Source: Mycolicibacterium mengxianglii (GTDB taxonomy: Bacteria; Actinomycetota; Actinomycetes; Mycobacteriales; Mycobacteriaceae). From it: a stretch of 64,000 bases of DNA. The notes below the pieces were generated by a model that had not been told where the DNA came from, ran no database searches, and saw only the letters and a list, made by a program, of their open reading frames with translations. Position numbers and translations under genes: made by a program. This document shows positions 44,375 to 54,209 of this stretch, piece by piece; the first letter of the stretch is position 1; the number at the start of each line of letters is the position of its first letter. Where the stretch lies: NCBI RefSeq assembly GCF_015710575.1, contig NZ_CP065373.1, positions 868,001-932,000 on the forward strand, read 5' to 3'.

Positions 44375-46666
44375 GTGTTGCACCGAATCGCGCGACTGGC
44401 CCTCACCGCGCCGCGGCGGGTCATCGCCGTGGCCGTCCTGCTGATGATCGGTGCGGCGGTGTTCGGAGTACCTGTCACCGGCAGCCTCTCGGCGGGGGGT
44501 TTCCAAGATCCGACGTCCCAGTCCGCGCGTGCCAGCCAGACCCTGGCCGACAAGTTCGGCCAGGGCGACATGCAGCTGGTCTTCACGGTGACGGGGCCGG
44601 GAGGCGCCGCCGGGGATGCCGCCCGCGCCGTCGGCACCGACATCGTCGACCGCATCAAAGAATCGCCGCACGCTGCCGACATCCAGTCAGCGTGGACATC
44701 GCCACGTCCCGTCGCGGCGCAGCTGATCAGCAAGGACGGCTCCTCGGGCCTCATCGTCGCGGGCCTGACCGGCGGCGAGAACGACGCACAGAAGCACGCC
44801 GAGCAACTCTTGGCGCAGATCCAGGCAGAGGTGCTGCCCCAACATCCCGACGTCACCGCCGTCGCAGGTGGGGGCGCGATGGTCTACTCCCAGATCAATC
44901 ACCAGACCGAGCGTGACCTGCTGCTGATGGAATCCATCGCGATCCCCCTGAGCTTCCTGGTGCTGGTCTGGGTGTTCGGCGGCCTGCTGGCTGCCGCACT
45001 GCCCATGGCGGTGGGCGCGCTGGCGATCGTCGGGTCGATGGCCGTGCTGCGGGGCATCACCTTCTTCACCGACGTGTCGATCTTCGCGCTGAACCTGTCC
45101 ATCGCCATGGGGCTGGCGCTGGCCATCGACTACACCCTGCTGATCATCAGCCGCTACCGTGACGAACTCAAAACCGGAGCAGCGCCGGAGCAGGCGCTGA
45201 TCCGCACCATGGCCACTGCCGGGCGGACTGTGCTGTTCTCGGCGGTCACGGTGGCGCTGTCGATGGCGGCGATGGTGCTCTTCCCGATGTACTTCTTGAA
45301 GTCCTTCGCCTACGCCGGCATCGCGACCGTGGCCTTCGCCGCGTTCGCGGCGGTGATCGTCACCCCGGCGGTCATCGTGCTGCTGGGCGACCGGCTGGAC
45401 GCGTTGGACGTGCGCCGCCTGATGCGCCGCATCCTGCACCGAGCCGACCCACCGCCCAAGCCGGTGGCCGAGCAGTTCTGGTACCGCGCCGCCAAGGGCG
45501 TGATGAAGCGGGCCGTGCTGATCGGCGTGCTCGGGGTGACCGTGCTGTTGCTGCTCGGTGTGCCGTTCCTGGGGGTCAAGTGGGGGATGCCCGACGACCG
45601 CGTCCTTCCGACCTCGGCGTCGGCGCACCAGGTCGGCGACGAACTACGCGACGACTTCGCCACCAACACCGACACTGCCGTCACCATCGTGGTGCCCGAC
45701 GCAGACCGACTGACCCCCGCCGATTTCGAGAACTACGCCGCGGAGCTGTCGCGGGTCGAGGACGTGACATCGGTGACGGCGCCCACGGGAACGTTTGTCT
45801 CCGGCGACAAGGTCGGACCACCGGCTGCGGCGACAGGTGTCGCCGAGGGGTCGGCTTTCCTCACCGTCGGGAGTTCGGCGCCCTTGTTCTCCGATGCCTC
45901 CGAGACCCAGCTGGATCGGCTCCATGAGGTGCGCGGGCCCGACGACAGGGCGGTGGAGTTCACCGGCATCGCCCAAGCCAACCGGGACAGCGTCGAGGCC
46001 ATCACCACCCGGTTGCCGTTGGTGCTCGGTGTCATCGCCCTGATCACGTTCGCGCTGTTGTTCCTGCTCACCGGCAGTGTTGTGTTGCCGCTCAAAGCGC
46101 TTGTGCTGAACGTTCTTTCGCTGACAGCCGCGTTCGGTGCGTTGGCCTGGATATTCCAGGACGGACACCTCGGTGCGTTCGGGACCACGTCGACGGGCAC
46201 CTTGGTGGCGAACATGCCGGTGCTGTTGTTCTGTATCGCTTTCGGCCTGTCGATGGACTACGAGGTGTTTCTGATCTCGCGGATCCGCGAGTACTGGCTG
46301 GAAAGCGGCCAGACCCGTGCCGACAACGACGAGAGCGTGGCCCTCGGGCTGGCCCGCACCGGCAAAGTGATCACCGCGGCGGCGCTGGTGATGTCGATTT
46401 CGTTCGCCGCGTTGATCGCCGCGCAGGTGTCGTTCATGCGGATGTTCGGTGTCGGGCTGACGCTGGCGGTGCTGGTCGACGCCAGCCTGGTGCGGATGAT
46501 GCTGGTGCCGGCGTTCATGCACGTGTTGGGCCGGTGGAACTGGTGGGCGCCCAAGCCCCTGGTCAAACTGCATCAGAAGATCGGCATCAGTGAGTCCGGG
46601 CCGGCGCCGGCGCCACGCCCCACCGCGTCGGTGTCGGCTTCGGCTCCGGTATCGGAGACCGGGTAG
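44375..46666 (+). CDS. MmpL family RND transporter (intact MmpL13-type)
   Basis: A 763-residue proton-driven lipid/small-molecule exporter with two repeats, each one span plus an extracytoplasmic domain plus five spans. The proton-relay Asp-Tyr pairs are present in both halves: D252-Y253 (LAIDYTLL) and D628-Y629 (SMDYEVF). The C-terminal tail is short and Pro/Ser-rich. The start is the GTG at 44375 behind GGGGAAGGA. By position between the Rv1144-type SDR and the Rv1147-type methyltransferase it corresponds to mmpL13, which is split into mmpL13a and mmpL13b in M. tuberculosis. Here the frame is unbroken. It is cotranscribed with a TetR gene that starts at the next base. Confidence 0.9.
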   Translation: MLHRIARLALTAPRRVIAVAVLLMIGAAVFGVPVTGSLSAGGFQDPTSQSARASQTLADKFGQGDMQLVFTVTGPGGAAGDAARAVGTDIVDRIKESPHAADIQSAWTSPRPVAAQLISKDGSSGLIVAGLTGGENDAQKHAEQLLAQIQAEVLPQHPDVTAVAGGGAMVYSQINHQTERDLLLMESIAIPLSFLVLVWVFGGLLAAALPMAVGALAIVGSMAVLRGITFFTDVSIFALNLSIAMGLALAIDYTLLIISRYRDELKTGAAPEQALIRTMATAGRTVLFSAVTVALSMAAMVLFPMYFLKSFAYAGIATVAFAAFAAVIVTPAVIVLLGDRLDALDVRRLMRRILHRADPPPKPVAEQFWYRAAKGVMKRAVLIGVLGVTVLLLLGVPFLGVKWGMPDDRVLPTSASAHQVGDELRDDFATNTDTAVTIVVPDADRLTPADFENYAAELSRVEDVTSVTAPTGTFVSGDKVGPPAAATGVAEGSAFLTVGSSAPLFSDASETQLDRLHEVRGPDDRAVEFTGIAQANRDSVEAITTRLPLVLGVIALITFALLFLLTGSVVLPLKALVLNVLSLTAAFGALAWIFQDGHLGAFGTTSTGTLVANMPVLLFCIAFGLSMDYEVFLISRIREYWLESGQTRADNDESVALGLARTGKVITAAALVMSISFAALIAAQVSFMRMFGVGLTLAVLVDASLVRMMLVPAFMHVLGRWNWWAPKPLVKLHQKIGISESGPAPAPRPTASVSASAPVSETG

Positions 46667-47371
46667 GTGAGCATCGGTCCGCTGACCAGAAGACGCCGCG
46701 CGCCTCGGGGCTCCGGGGAGTTGCTCCGCGACGAGATCATCGATGCGGCCACCGATCTGCTGTTGTCCACCGGCCACGCCAGGGACGTCTCGATCCGGGA
46801 CGTGGCCAAGCGGGTCGGGGTGACCTCACCGTCGATCTACCTGCACTTCGCCGACAAGGATGCGCTGCTGGATGCGGTCTGCGCCCGGTACTTTGAGAAA
46901 TTCGACGAAGAGATGCAGCGCGCCGCGGCCGGGGAGACGACCACGCTGGACATTCTGCGGGCGCAAGGGCTGGCCTACGTGCGGCTGGCCACGCGAACCC
47001 CCGCGCTCTACCGGATCGCCACCATGGAAGAAGGCCGTCCGGGCAGCTCGGTCGACGAGACCCTGGCAAGCTCGGCCTTCGGTCACATCCGGGACTCGGT
47101 GCGGACGCTGATGGACGAAGGTGTCTACGCAGCCGGCGATCCGACGACCGTCGCGTTGGAACTCTGGACCGCCGCCCACGGCGTTGCTGCGCTGTTGATC
47201 GCCAAACCGTATCTGCCGTTCGGGGACATCGACTCATTTGCCGACCGGGTGTTCTTTGCCGTCTGTGCAGGTCGCGCCGTGGCCGGCATCGTCGGTGCCG
47301 ACTCGACGCCCACCGAGACCGTCGACTGGCTGTTCGGTCGGCGCAAACCCACGGAGGAACCCAATGAGTGA
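46667..47371 (+). CDS. TetR-family regulator in the mmpL operon
   Basis: A 234-residue regulator. Its HTH is at about 22-66 (LLRDEIIDAATDLLLSTGHARDVSIRDVAKRVGVTSPSIYLHFADKDALL), followed by a TetR_C_33/WHG-like effector domain (LDILRAQGLAYVRLATRTPALYRIATMEE and LELWTAAHGVAALLIAKPYLPFGDIDSFADRVF). The GTG start directly follows the mmpL TAG. The stop overlaps the methyltransferase ATG by eight bases. It probably represses its own operon, with the palindrome at 44319-44337 as a possible site. Confidence 0.88.
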   Translation: MSIGPLTRRRRAPRGSGELLRDEIIDAATDLLLSTGHARDVSIRDVAKRVGVTSPSIYLHFADKDALLDAVCARYFEKFDEEMQRAAAGETTTLDILRAQGLAYVRLATRTPALYRIATMEEGRPGSSVDETLASSAFGHIRDSVRTLMDEGVYAAGDPTTVALELWTAAHGVAALLIAKPYLPFGDIDSFADRVFFAVCAGRAVAGIVGADSTPTETVDWLFGRRKPTEEPNE

Positions 47372-47996
47372 TGCCGAGGTGGACAACCCGTTCTTCGCGC
47401 GGTTGTGGACCACACTGTCCGCGCACGAACCCGAGGCGATGACACGGTTGCGGCGGGAGAATCTGGCCGGACTCCGGGGGCGGGTACTGGAAGTAGGTGC
47501 CGGCACGGGCACCAACTTCGCCTATTACCCCGACACCGTCGAGCAGGTTGTGGCCATCGAGCCGGAGGTCAGGCTGGCGGAGCAGGCTCGCGCCGCTGCC
47601 GAGCGGGTGTCGCTGCCGGTGGAGGTCAGGCAGGAGACAGTGGACGGTCTCGCGGACGACGAGGCGTTCGACGCGGTGGTGTGCTCGTTGGTTCTGTGCT
47701 CGGTTGCCGACATTGATGACGTTCTGCGCCAACTGTATTCGCGGTTACGCCCGGGCGGTGAGCTGCGCTATCTCGAGCACGTCGCCAGCGCGGGCGCGCG
47801 GGGCCGGTTTCAGCGGCTCGCCGACGCCACGGTGTGGCCGCGGCTGCTGGGAAACTGCCATACGCATCGGGACACCGAGAACTCGATTCGGGCGGCCGGT
47901 TTCAACGTACGGACGGCCCGGCGCGAGTTCACGTTGCCGGCCTGGGCGCCGTTGCCGGTGTCGGAGTTCGCGCTGGGCCGCGCGATCCGGGGCTAG
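47364..47996 (+). CDS. Class I SAM-dependent methyltransferase
   Basis: A 210-residue Rossmann methyltransferase (Methyltransf_11 type), corresponding to Rv1147. The SAM motif I is [16 protein letters not shown], the acidic residue after beta-2 is in [11 protein letters not shown], and motif post-II is [15 protein letters not shown]. The C-terminal part [42 protein letters not shown] is shared with bacterial homologues of mammalian METTL7. An ACGGAGGAACCCA site precedes the ATG, which overlaps the tetR stop. Substrate is unknown; a thiol or lipid is possible by analogy. Confidence 0.87.
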   Translation: MSDAEVDNPFFARLWTTLSAHEPEAMTRLRRENLAGLRGRVLEVGAGTGTNFAYYPDTVEQVVAIEPEVRLAEQARAAAERVSLPVEVRQETVDGLADDEAFDAVVCSLVLCSVADIDDVLRQLYSRLRPGGELRYLEHVASAGARGRFQRLADATVWPRLLGNCHTHRDTENSIRAAGFNVRTARREFTLPAWAPLPVSEFALGRAIRG

Positions 47997-48715
47997 TCGG
48001 TACCCAGCAGGGTGGGCAGTCTGTCCAGCAGAGTGGGTAATGCGGTGCTGGCGCTCTCGCGCACGGTGACGGTGGCGCTGCTCGACAACGGTGTGGGCTC
48101 GGGGTTGACCTCGACGACGACCGTGCCACGAGCCACCGCCAACTCGGGAAGTCCCGCGGCGGGGTAGACGATCCCCGAGGTGCCGACAACGACGAGCAGG
48201 TCGGCGGTGTTGACGGCCTCCACCGCGGCGTTCCACGGTGCGTCAGGCAGCGGCTCGCCGAACCACACGATGTCAGGGCGGATCAACCCGCCACACGACG
48301 AGCATGTCGGCGGCATCAGTTCAAGCGTTGGCTCCGGCACGTCCTCGAGGGGACCGTCATATGCCAAACCGCATCTGTCGCAACGGAAGTCGAACAGACT
48401 GCCGTGCAGATGGTGCACCGGCGAGCTGCCCGCCCGTTCGTGCAGATTGTCGACGTTCTGGGTGACGACGGTGACGTCAGCGACATCCTGCCAGGCTGCG
48501 ACAGCGCGATGGCCGTCGTTGGGTTCGACGGCCTTCACCAGGTGGTGCCGCCACAAGTACCAGGCCCACACCCGTTCGGGGTGTTCCTGCCAGCCCTGCG
48601 TGGAGGACAGCTGATATGGATCGAACTTTGCCCACAGGCCGTTTTTGTCGTCGCGGAAGGTCGGCACCCCGCTTTCGGCGGAGATGCCGGCGCCGCTGAG
48701 CACTGCAATGCGCAC
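47993..48715 (-). CDS. NAD-dependent protein deacylase (sirtuin)
   Basis: A 240-residue class III sirtuin, homologue of Rv1151c, that removes acyl groups from lysines using NAD. Motifs: [15 protein letters not shown] (8-21), [12 protein letters not shown] (85-96), catalytic His104 in VHHLHGS, and zinc cysteines C112, C115, C138 and C141. Y53 and R56 (YLWR) form the Y-x-x-R pair that lets class III sirtuins act on succinyl and malonyl groups as well as acetyl. The GTG at 48713-48715 sets the family N-terminus. The 3' end shares a CTAG with the methyltransferase stop. Confidence 0.93.
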   Translation of the reverse strand: MRIAVLSGAGISAESGVPTFRDDKNGLWAKFDPYQLSSTQGWQEHPERVWAWYLWRHHLVKAVEPNDGHRAVAAWQDVADVTVVTQNVDNLHERAGSSPVHHLHGSLFDFRCDRCGLAYDGPLEDVPEPTLELMPPTCSSCGGLIRPDIVWFGEPLPDAPWNAAVEAVNTADLLVVVGTSGIVYPAAGLPELAVARGTVVVEVNPEPTPLSSSATVTVRESASTALPTLLDRLPTLLGTD

Positions 48716-48774
48716 CCCACCAAAATAGCTGGCCTGTTGGATACTGAGTTGGTGGAGTTGGGGAGTGGCTGCGT

Positions 48775-49113
48775 GTGGATCCGCAGGGGGCAAAACCATT
48801 GTTCGATCAGCTGCGCACACAGCTGATTGAAGGCATCCGCGAGGGCCGGTTGCCGCCGGGCACGCGGCTGCCCACGGTCCGGGAGCTCGCGGGCGAGCTG
48901 GGCCTGGCGGTGAACACGGTGGCCCGGGCGTATCGGGAGCTGGAAACGGCCGGGATCGTCGAAACCCGCGGCCGGTTCGGCAGTTTCGTGGCCCACGCCG
49001 ACCCTGCCGATGCGGCGATGGCCGCCGCGGCGCACACCTATGTGCAGGCGGCGCGCACGCTGGGTGTGGACAAAGGTGCGGCGCTGCGTTACCTCGACAT
49101 CGCCTTCGACTGA
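48775..49113 (+). CDS. GntR-family transcriptional regulator (YtrA-like)
   Basis: A 112-residue GntR regulator, homologue of Rv1152. The winged HTH occupies residues 8-75 ([64 protein letters not shown]), followed by a short helical dimerisation tail of about 35 residues as in the YtrA subfamily. GGGGAG lies seven bases before the GTG start. It is divergent from the sirtuin gene with 59 bases between, so it may affect it. No effector domain for a large ligand is present. Confidence 0.9.
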   Translation: MDPQGAKPLFDQLRTQLIEGIREGRLPPGTRLPTVRELAGELGLAVNTVARAYRELETAGIVETRGRFGSFVAHADPADAAMAAAAHTYVQAARTLGVDKGAALRYLDIAFD

Positions 49114-49138
49114 GGCGCCGGGCACACCGGCGTGCCGA

Positions 49139-49981
49139 TCAGCCGAACTCGAGCAGCGTGAACGTGGGGCGCAACGACGAAAACCGGCGGCTGCCGGATG
49201 CCTTGGCGATCAGGGCGTTCGTCAAGCGACCGCGAGCCCGAGGCAGGGGCAGATCGTGCACCGCCCGCACCCCGGGAATGGTGTCGGGCAGCTCGGCGAG
49301 CTCCGAGACCGTTCGGGAGAACGGCATCGGGGGCACGGCGTAGCGCAGCGATGTCCGCAGCAGGCCGCGACGGGCCAGTCCGGCGAACCAGGCCGGCGGT
49401 AGGTCGAACAGCATCTGGCCCCCGGGGAAACGAGCGGCGCAGGCAGCGATCAAACCCAGCGCCTCCTCCGGCTGCAGGTACATCAGCAGGCCCTCGGCGG
49501 TGATGAACACCCCCTGGTCGGCCGACACCCGGTCCATCCAGCTGTAGTCCAAAGCCGACTGCGCGCACGTCACGATCCGCGGGGATGCCGGCAACAGCTG
49601 CTCCCTTATCTCTACAATCGGTGGGAAATCGACTGTCAGCCAATGGAATCGGGAGCCGGGGAGCGCGGCGTCGAGTCGCCAGAAGCTGGTCTGCAAACCC
49701 TCGGCCAGTGCGACGACGGTCGCGTCGGGATGAGTGGCGAGGTAGCTGCGGGTGGCGAGGTCGAACGCGGTGGACCGCAGTGCCATGTCCTGCCGCTTCG
49801 ACTGGCCGAATTTGGCGAAATCGAAATCGATGGAATCCATCAGCCGGATGGCGACCGGGTCATCGATGAGCCCGTCCGGCCGCTGCGCTTCCTGGGCGCG
49901 CACCGCCAGGGTCAGCAGGGCGGTCTCGGAGACTCCCGACAGTTCGGCCTTGTGCTTGGCGGTATCACCTGGGTTGCTCAT
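49139..49981 (-). CDS. omt: LCM-family class I methyltransferase
   Basis: A 280-residue methyltransferase of the leucine carboxyl methyltransferase (LCM/PPM) family, homologue of Rv1153c, there named Omt. Motifs are LSGVSETALLTLAVRAQEA at the N-terminus, ATVVALAEGLQTSFWRLD for SAM binding (usual EGxxTR variant), WLTVDFPPIVEIREQLL, and FITAEGLLMYLQPEEALGLI. The substrate is not known; related enzymes act on polyketide or lipid hydroxyls or carboxylates. It is convergent with the GntR gene and divergent from the F420/FMN protein. Confidence 0.86.
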   Translation of the reverse strand: MSNPGDTAKHKAELSGVSETALLTLAVRAQEAQRPDGLIDDPVAIRLMDSIDFDFAKFGQSKRQDMALRSTAFDLATRSYLATHPDATVVALAEGLQTSFWRLDAALPGSRFHWLTVDFPPIVEIREQLLPASPRIVTCAQSALDYSWMDRVSADQGVFITAEGLLMYLQPEEALGLIAACAARFPGGQMLFDLPPAWFAGLARRGLLRTSLRYAVPPMPFSRTVSELAELPDTIPGVRAVHDLPLPRARGRLTNALIAKASGSRRFSSLRPTFTLLEFG

Positions 49982-50052
49982 CGCCGCCGAGCCTACCGAC
50001 GGGCGTGCGCAACAGGCCGTCGATCCGGGATCTGACGGCGGGTGCGGCGTAG

Positions 50053-50499
<447 letters not shown>

Positions 50500-50502
<3 letters not shown>

Positions 50503-50529
50503 CCCTGACCCTGACCCTGACCCTGACCC
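50500..50529 (+). repeat. TGACCC tandem repeat, five copies
   Basis: Five perfect hexamers TGACCC run from the stop codon of the Rv1155-like gene into the intergenic region. The first unit supplies the TGA stop. Such arrays are prone to copy-number change by slippage. Confidence 0.9.
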
Positions 50530-50626
50530 ATTTCCGGCGAGGGTGCGCGTCCCCGCACAACATGCCGAAGGATCCTCGTGGTTTGCGCACGTTCGCGCCG
50601 GTCGTGGGCAGGCTAGGCTGACGGGT

Positions 50627-50812
50627 ATGGGTGACGTCAAGGATGATGCAGCAGCGCCAGAGGACGAGAACAAGCGCAAGTTCCGGGAGGCGTTGGAACG
50701 CAAGCAGGCCAAGTCGGCCTCCGGAGCCGAACACCGTGACGGCGGACTCAAACAGCCCAAACAGCACGGGCCCGTCGAGAACCGTCGGGAGTTCCGGCGC
50801 AAGAGCGGTTAA
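50627..50812 (+). CDS. DUF5302 family small protein (Rv1155A-like)
   Basis: A 61-residue, highly charged cytoplasmic protein with sequence DAAAPEDENKRKFREALERKQ and a basic Gly/Lys/Arg-rich end (QHGPVENRREFRRKSG). Its size, place behind the Rv1155 homologue and composition match the DUF5302 family (Rv1155A). It is probably largely helical and partly disordered. Function is unknown. The ATG at 50627 follows GACGGGT. Confidence 0.82.
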   Translation: MGDVKDDAAAPEDENKRKFREALERKQAKSASGAEHRDGGLKQPKQHGPVENRREFRRKSG

Positions 50813-50869
50813 GGACTGTGCCGCAACGGCCAATGCTGTTCAGCGGCAACAGTTCTGACTGAGTTTGCA

Positions 50870-52132
50870 TCACTCGACGTCCAGGTCATCGGCGTGGCGG
50901 CGCTCCTGGACCAGGATCGCGATCAGGCAGACCACCGCGAGGGTGCCGATGATTCCGGAGAACACCTCACCCGCGGTCTGCAAGCCCCACCGCTGCGCGG
51001 CGGCGCCCACTCCGATCACCGGCAGTGAGATCGCGACGTAGGCGACGAGAAAGTACGTGGAGCTGACCTCGGCCCGACGTTCGGGTGGGGTGCGCTCTGA
51101 CACCGCGGCCAGGCCGCGCCCGAAGCTCAGACCCTGACCGATGCCGGCGACGAGGGATGCCGCGACGAGTCCGGCCAGTGACACGAAATGCAGTGCCACA
51201 TTGAGCATCACCATCGCGATCACCAGCATGCCGCTGCCGACAGCCACGGCCCGCCCCGGTGCGACTCGCAGCGCGAATGGCTGCGTGGCGGCTGCGGTGA
51301 TGATCATCAGACCGGCGACGGCCCCGCCGATGGCGTGGTTGCTGACACCCATCAGGTGCGCCACGAATGTCGGTGACACAGAGGCGAACAGCCCGTTGAC
51401 TGCGAAGCCGGCAAACGCCGCCGTGGCCGCGATCGCGAACACGCCGCGGGTCTGTGGCGGCACCGATAACCGCTGAACCCCCAGCTGACCCTGCCGCTGC
51501 GAGGTCTCCGGAGCCAGCCAGACCGCCACAGCGGCGAGCACGACCAGTCCCACGTGCAGGGCGAAGCTCAAATGCAGCGGCGCGGGGCCGTACTGGACGA
51601 GCAGCCCGGCCACCATGGGACCGAGTCCCAGCCCACCGAGATTGGCGACGGTGGCCACAGCTGCGGCGCGTGGCCGCCACTTCGGGGAGGCCGCTTCGAT
51701 GATCGCGGCGGTGGCGGTTCCGGTGAAGATGCCCGCCGACACGCCGGACAACACCCGGCCGACGATCAGGACGGGCACGGAGTCGGCGAACAGGAACACC
51801 GCGGAACTGGCGATGGCGAACGCGACACCCGCCAACAGCACCGGCCGTCGCCCCACGGCGTCGGACCAGCGGCCGAACAGCAGCAGTGCCGAGAGCACCG
51901 CCCCGGCGTAGCTGGCGAAGATGATCGTCGTGGTCAGCACGGAGAACTGCATGCGGTCGCCGTACAACTCGTACATCGGCGTGGGCAGGGTTGCCCCCAG
52001 CATCACGGCGGTCAGAGCATAGGTGAGCAGGATGAACCCGTACCGCCGCCGAACCGCGGACGTTCCGTGACCTGCGATCGTGGAGTTCGCTTCCTCAAGT
52101 GTGGGCACGTCGTACTGAACGCGGGTGCGCAC
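50870..52132 (-). CDS. MFS transporter
   Basis: A 420-residue major facilitator with twelve spans. Features include the motif-A loop LFGRWSDAVGRRPVLLAGV between spans 2 and 3, VGRVLSGVSAGIFTGTATAAIIE in the motif C/antiporter region, and a second half beginning RGVFAIAATAAFAGFAVNGLFASVSPTF. This looks like a drug/metabolite proton antiporter. The start is uncertain: GTG 52132 or GTG 52108 (before PTLEEAN). It is convergent with the DUF5302 gene. Substrate is unknown. Confidence 0.85.
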   Translation of the reverse strand: MRTRVQYDVPTLEEANSTIAGHGTSAVRRRYGFILLTYALTAVMLGATLPTPMYELYGDRMQFSVLTTTIIFASYAGAVLSALLLFGRWSDAVGRRPVLLAGVAFAIASSAVFLFADSVPVLIVGRVLSGVSAGIFTGTATAAIIEAASPKWRPRAAAVATVANLGGLGLGPMVAGLLVQYGPAPLHLSFALHVGLVVLAAVAVWLAPETSQRQGQLGVQRLSVPPQTRGVFAIAATAAFAGFAVNGLFASVSPTFVAHLMGVSNHAIGGAVAGLMIITAAATQPFALRVAPGRAVAVGSGMLVIAMVMLNVALHFVSLAGLVAASLVAGIGQGLSFGRGLAAVSERTPPERRAEVSSTYFLVAYVAISLPVIGVGAAAQRWGLQTAGEVFSGIIGTLAVVCLIAILVQERRHADDLDVE

Positions 52133-52174
52133 CGTGTGCTTCCCTCACACCTTACTTTCGCGACTTTCGCGCCG

Positions 52175-52207
52175 AACGGCGGCGGACCCCGCAGGTCCGC
52201 CGCCGTT
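52175..52207 (-). terminator. Hairpin terminator after SSS symporter
   Basis: AACGGCGGCGGACC and GGTCCGCCGCCGTT form a perfect 14-base stem with a five-base loop, 21 bases past the stop of the symporter gene on the minus strand. Confidence 0.8.
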
Positions 52208-52227
52208 TCCCGCATCAGTGCACGGCG

Positions 52228-53871
52228 TCAGTGCACGGTGGCCTTCTCGGCGCCCACGCCCGTCAGCGAACGCACTTCCATCTCGGCACTGATCGCCGGG
52301 TCCCCGGGATCCTTCGACGTCAGGGTGCCGACGATGCCGAGGATGAATGCCAGTGGAATCGACACGATGCCCGGATTGGCCAGCGGGAACCAGGCGAAGT
52401 CCGCGCTGGCGATCATCGAGGTCTTGGCACCTGAGACCGCCGGGGAGAAGACGATCAACACCAGCGTGCAGATCAGGCCGCCGTACATGCTCCACAGCGC
52501 GCCGCGGGTGTTGAAGCGCCTCCAGTACAGCGAGTAGACGATGGTCGGCAGGTTGGCGGCCGCGGCGATCGCGAAGGCCAGGGCCACCAGGAACGCCACG
52601 TTCTGCCCATTGGCCAGAATGCCGAGCCCGATCGCCACCACGCCCAGGACCACCGCGGTGATGCGGGAGACCTTGACCTGCTCGTCCTCAGTCACCTTGT
52701 GCGACTTGAGGACGCTGGCATAGATGTCGTGGGCGAACGACGCCGATGCGGTGATGGTCAGCCCCGCGACCACGGCGAGAATGGTCGCGAACGCCACCGC
52801 GGAGATGACGCCGAGCAGGATGACGCCCCCGAGTTCCAGCGCCAGCAGGGGTGCCGCCGAGTTGACGCCGCCGGCCGCACTCAGGATCCGGTCCGGGCCG
52901 ACCAGTGCGGCCGCTCCGTACCCGAGCACCAGGGTGAACAGATAGAAGGCGCCGATCAGCACGATCGCCCACACCACCGACTTACGCGCCTCCTTGGCAG
53001 TGGGCACGGTGTAGAAACGCATCAGCACGTGTGGCAGGCCCGCAGTGCCCAGCACCAGCGCCAGTGCCAGTGAGATGAAGTTGATCTGCGAGGTCAGCGA
53101 ACCGCCGTACTGTGCGCCCGGGGCCAGCACATCGCGACTGGCTACGCCTTCGGTGGTGGCGCCGGAGATCGCGGACTGCGCCGAGCCCAGAATTTCGGAG
53201 AAGTTCAGCCCGAACTTGGCCAGCACCATGATGGTCATCAATGCGGCGCCGACGATCAGCAGCACCGCCTTGATGATCTGCACCCAGGTGGTGCCTTTCA
53301 TGCCACCGACCAGGACGTAGACGATCATCAACACACCGACCACGGCGATCACGACCGATTGCCCGCTGCGGCTGTTGATGTTGAGCAGCAGCGCCACCAG
53401 ACCGCCGGCGCCGGCCATCTGGGCCAACAGGTAGAACAGTGACACCGTGAGCGTCGAGGTGGCGGCGGCCACGCGGACCGGGCGCTGTTTGAGCCGGAAG
53501 CTCAGCACGTCGGCCATGGTGAATCTGCCGGTGTTGCGCAGCAATTCGGCCACCAACAGCAGGGCGACGAGCCAGGCCACCAGGAAGCCGATCGAATACA
53601 GGAAGCCGTCGTAGCCGTACACGGCGATGGCCCCGGCGATGCCGAGGAAGCTGGCGGCCGACAGGTAGTCGCCGGCGATCGCGATGCCGTTCTGCGGTCC
53701 GGAGAACGCCCGGCCACCGGTGAAGAACTCGTCGGCGGTGGCGTTCTTCTTACTGGCCCGGATCACCACGACCATGGTGACGACGACGAACAGCGCGAAG
53801 ATGCCGATGTTCGCAACCGGGTTGCCCACCGTTTCGGTGGCTGCGAGGAGGTTCACTGCTGGAATTGTCAC
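52228..53871 (-). CDS. Sodium:solute symporter, cation acetate symporter type
   Basis: A 547-residue SSS-family symporter with about thirteen spans, closest to the ActP/MctC group that imports acetate, pyruvate or propionate. Typical stretches are FFTGGRAFSGPQNGIAIAGDYLSAASFLGIAGAIAVYGYDG, RLKQRPVRVAAATSTL, GGMKGTTWVQIIKAVLL, GLPHVLMRFYTVPTAKEARKSV and TITASASFAHDIY. The GTG at 53869-53871 overlaps the stop of its DUF485 partner. The remaining upstream frame is out-of-frame sequence. Confidence 0.9.
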   Translation of the reverse strand: MTIPAVNLLAATETVGNPVANIGIFALFVVVTMVVVIRASKKNATADEFFTGGRAFSGPQNGIAIAGDYLSAASFLGIAGAIAVYGYDGFLYSIGFLVAWLVALLLVAELLRNTGRFTMADVLSFRLKQRPVRVAAATSTLTVSLFYLLAQMAGAGGLVALLLNINSRSGQSVVIAVVGVLMIVYVLVGGMKGTTWVQIIKAVLLIVGAALMTIMVLAKFGLNFSEILGSAQSAISGATTEGVASRDVLAPGAQYGGSLTSQINFISLALALVLGTAGLPHVLMRFYTVPTAKEARKSVVWAIVLIGAFYLFTLVLGYGAAALVGPDRILSAAGGVNSAAPLLALELGGVILLGVISAVAFATILAVVAGLTITASASFAHDIYASVLKSHKVTEDEQVKVSRITAVVLGVVAIGLGILANGQNVAFLVALAFAIAAAANLPTIVYSLYWRRFNTRGALWSMYGGLICTLVLIVFSPAVSGAKTSMIASADFAWFPLANPGIVSIPLAFILGIVGTLTSKDPGDPAISAEMEVRSLTGVGAEKATVH

Positions 53872-54209
53872 GGCAAAGGCCCTTCCAGCTCGTCGCGGAT
53901 GGCTGCGGCGCGCGGGTCGAGTTCCCGGTTGGCGAAGCGGACGTAGAGCGCGGTGATGACGAAGGTCGACAGGAACTGGCCGAGCCCGATGATGAGGCCG
54001 ACGTTGATGTCTCCCCACACCTTGGTGCCCATGAAGTCGTGCGCGAATGCACCGAGCAGTACGTAGAGGGCGTACCAGATGAGGAAGAAGGCCGTCATCG
54101 GGAAGACGAAGCGGCGCAGGCGGGACTTGAGTTCCTGGAACTCCGGGCTGGCCTGAATGGCGATGAACTCTTGGCCGGTGGGGGCCGGCCGATGTTCGGT
54201 GGTGGACAC
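53868..54209 (-). CDS. DUF485 family membrane protein
   Basis: A 113-residue protein with two membrane spans (FVFPMTAFFLIWYALYVLLGAFA and NVGLIIGLGQFLSTFVITALYVRFA), the DUF485 pattern. These small proteins accompany acetate symporters (yjcH-actP in E. coli) and their genes are usually coupled, as here. The GTG start at 54209 follows CAGGAG by nine bases. An ATG at 54245 would add 12 residues without a ribosome site. A role as accessory subunit is inferred. Confidence 0.85.
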   Translation of the reverse strand: MSTTEHRPAPTGQEFIAIQASPEFQELKSRLRRFVFPMTAFFLIWYALYVLLGAFAHDFMGTKVWGDINVGLIIGLGQFLSTFVITALYVRFANRELDPRAAAIRDELEGPLP

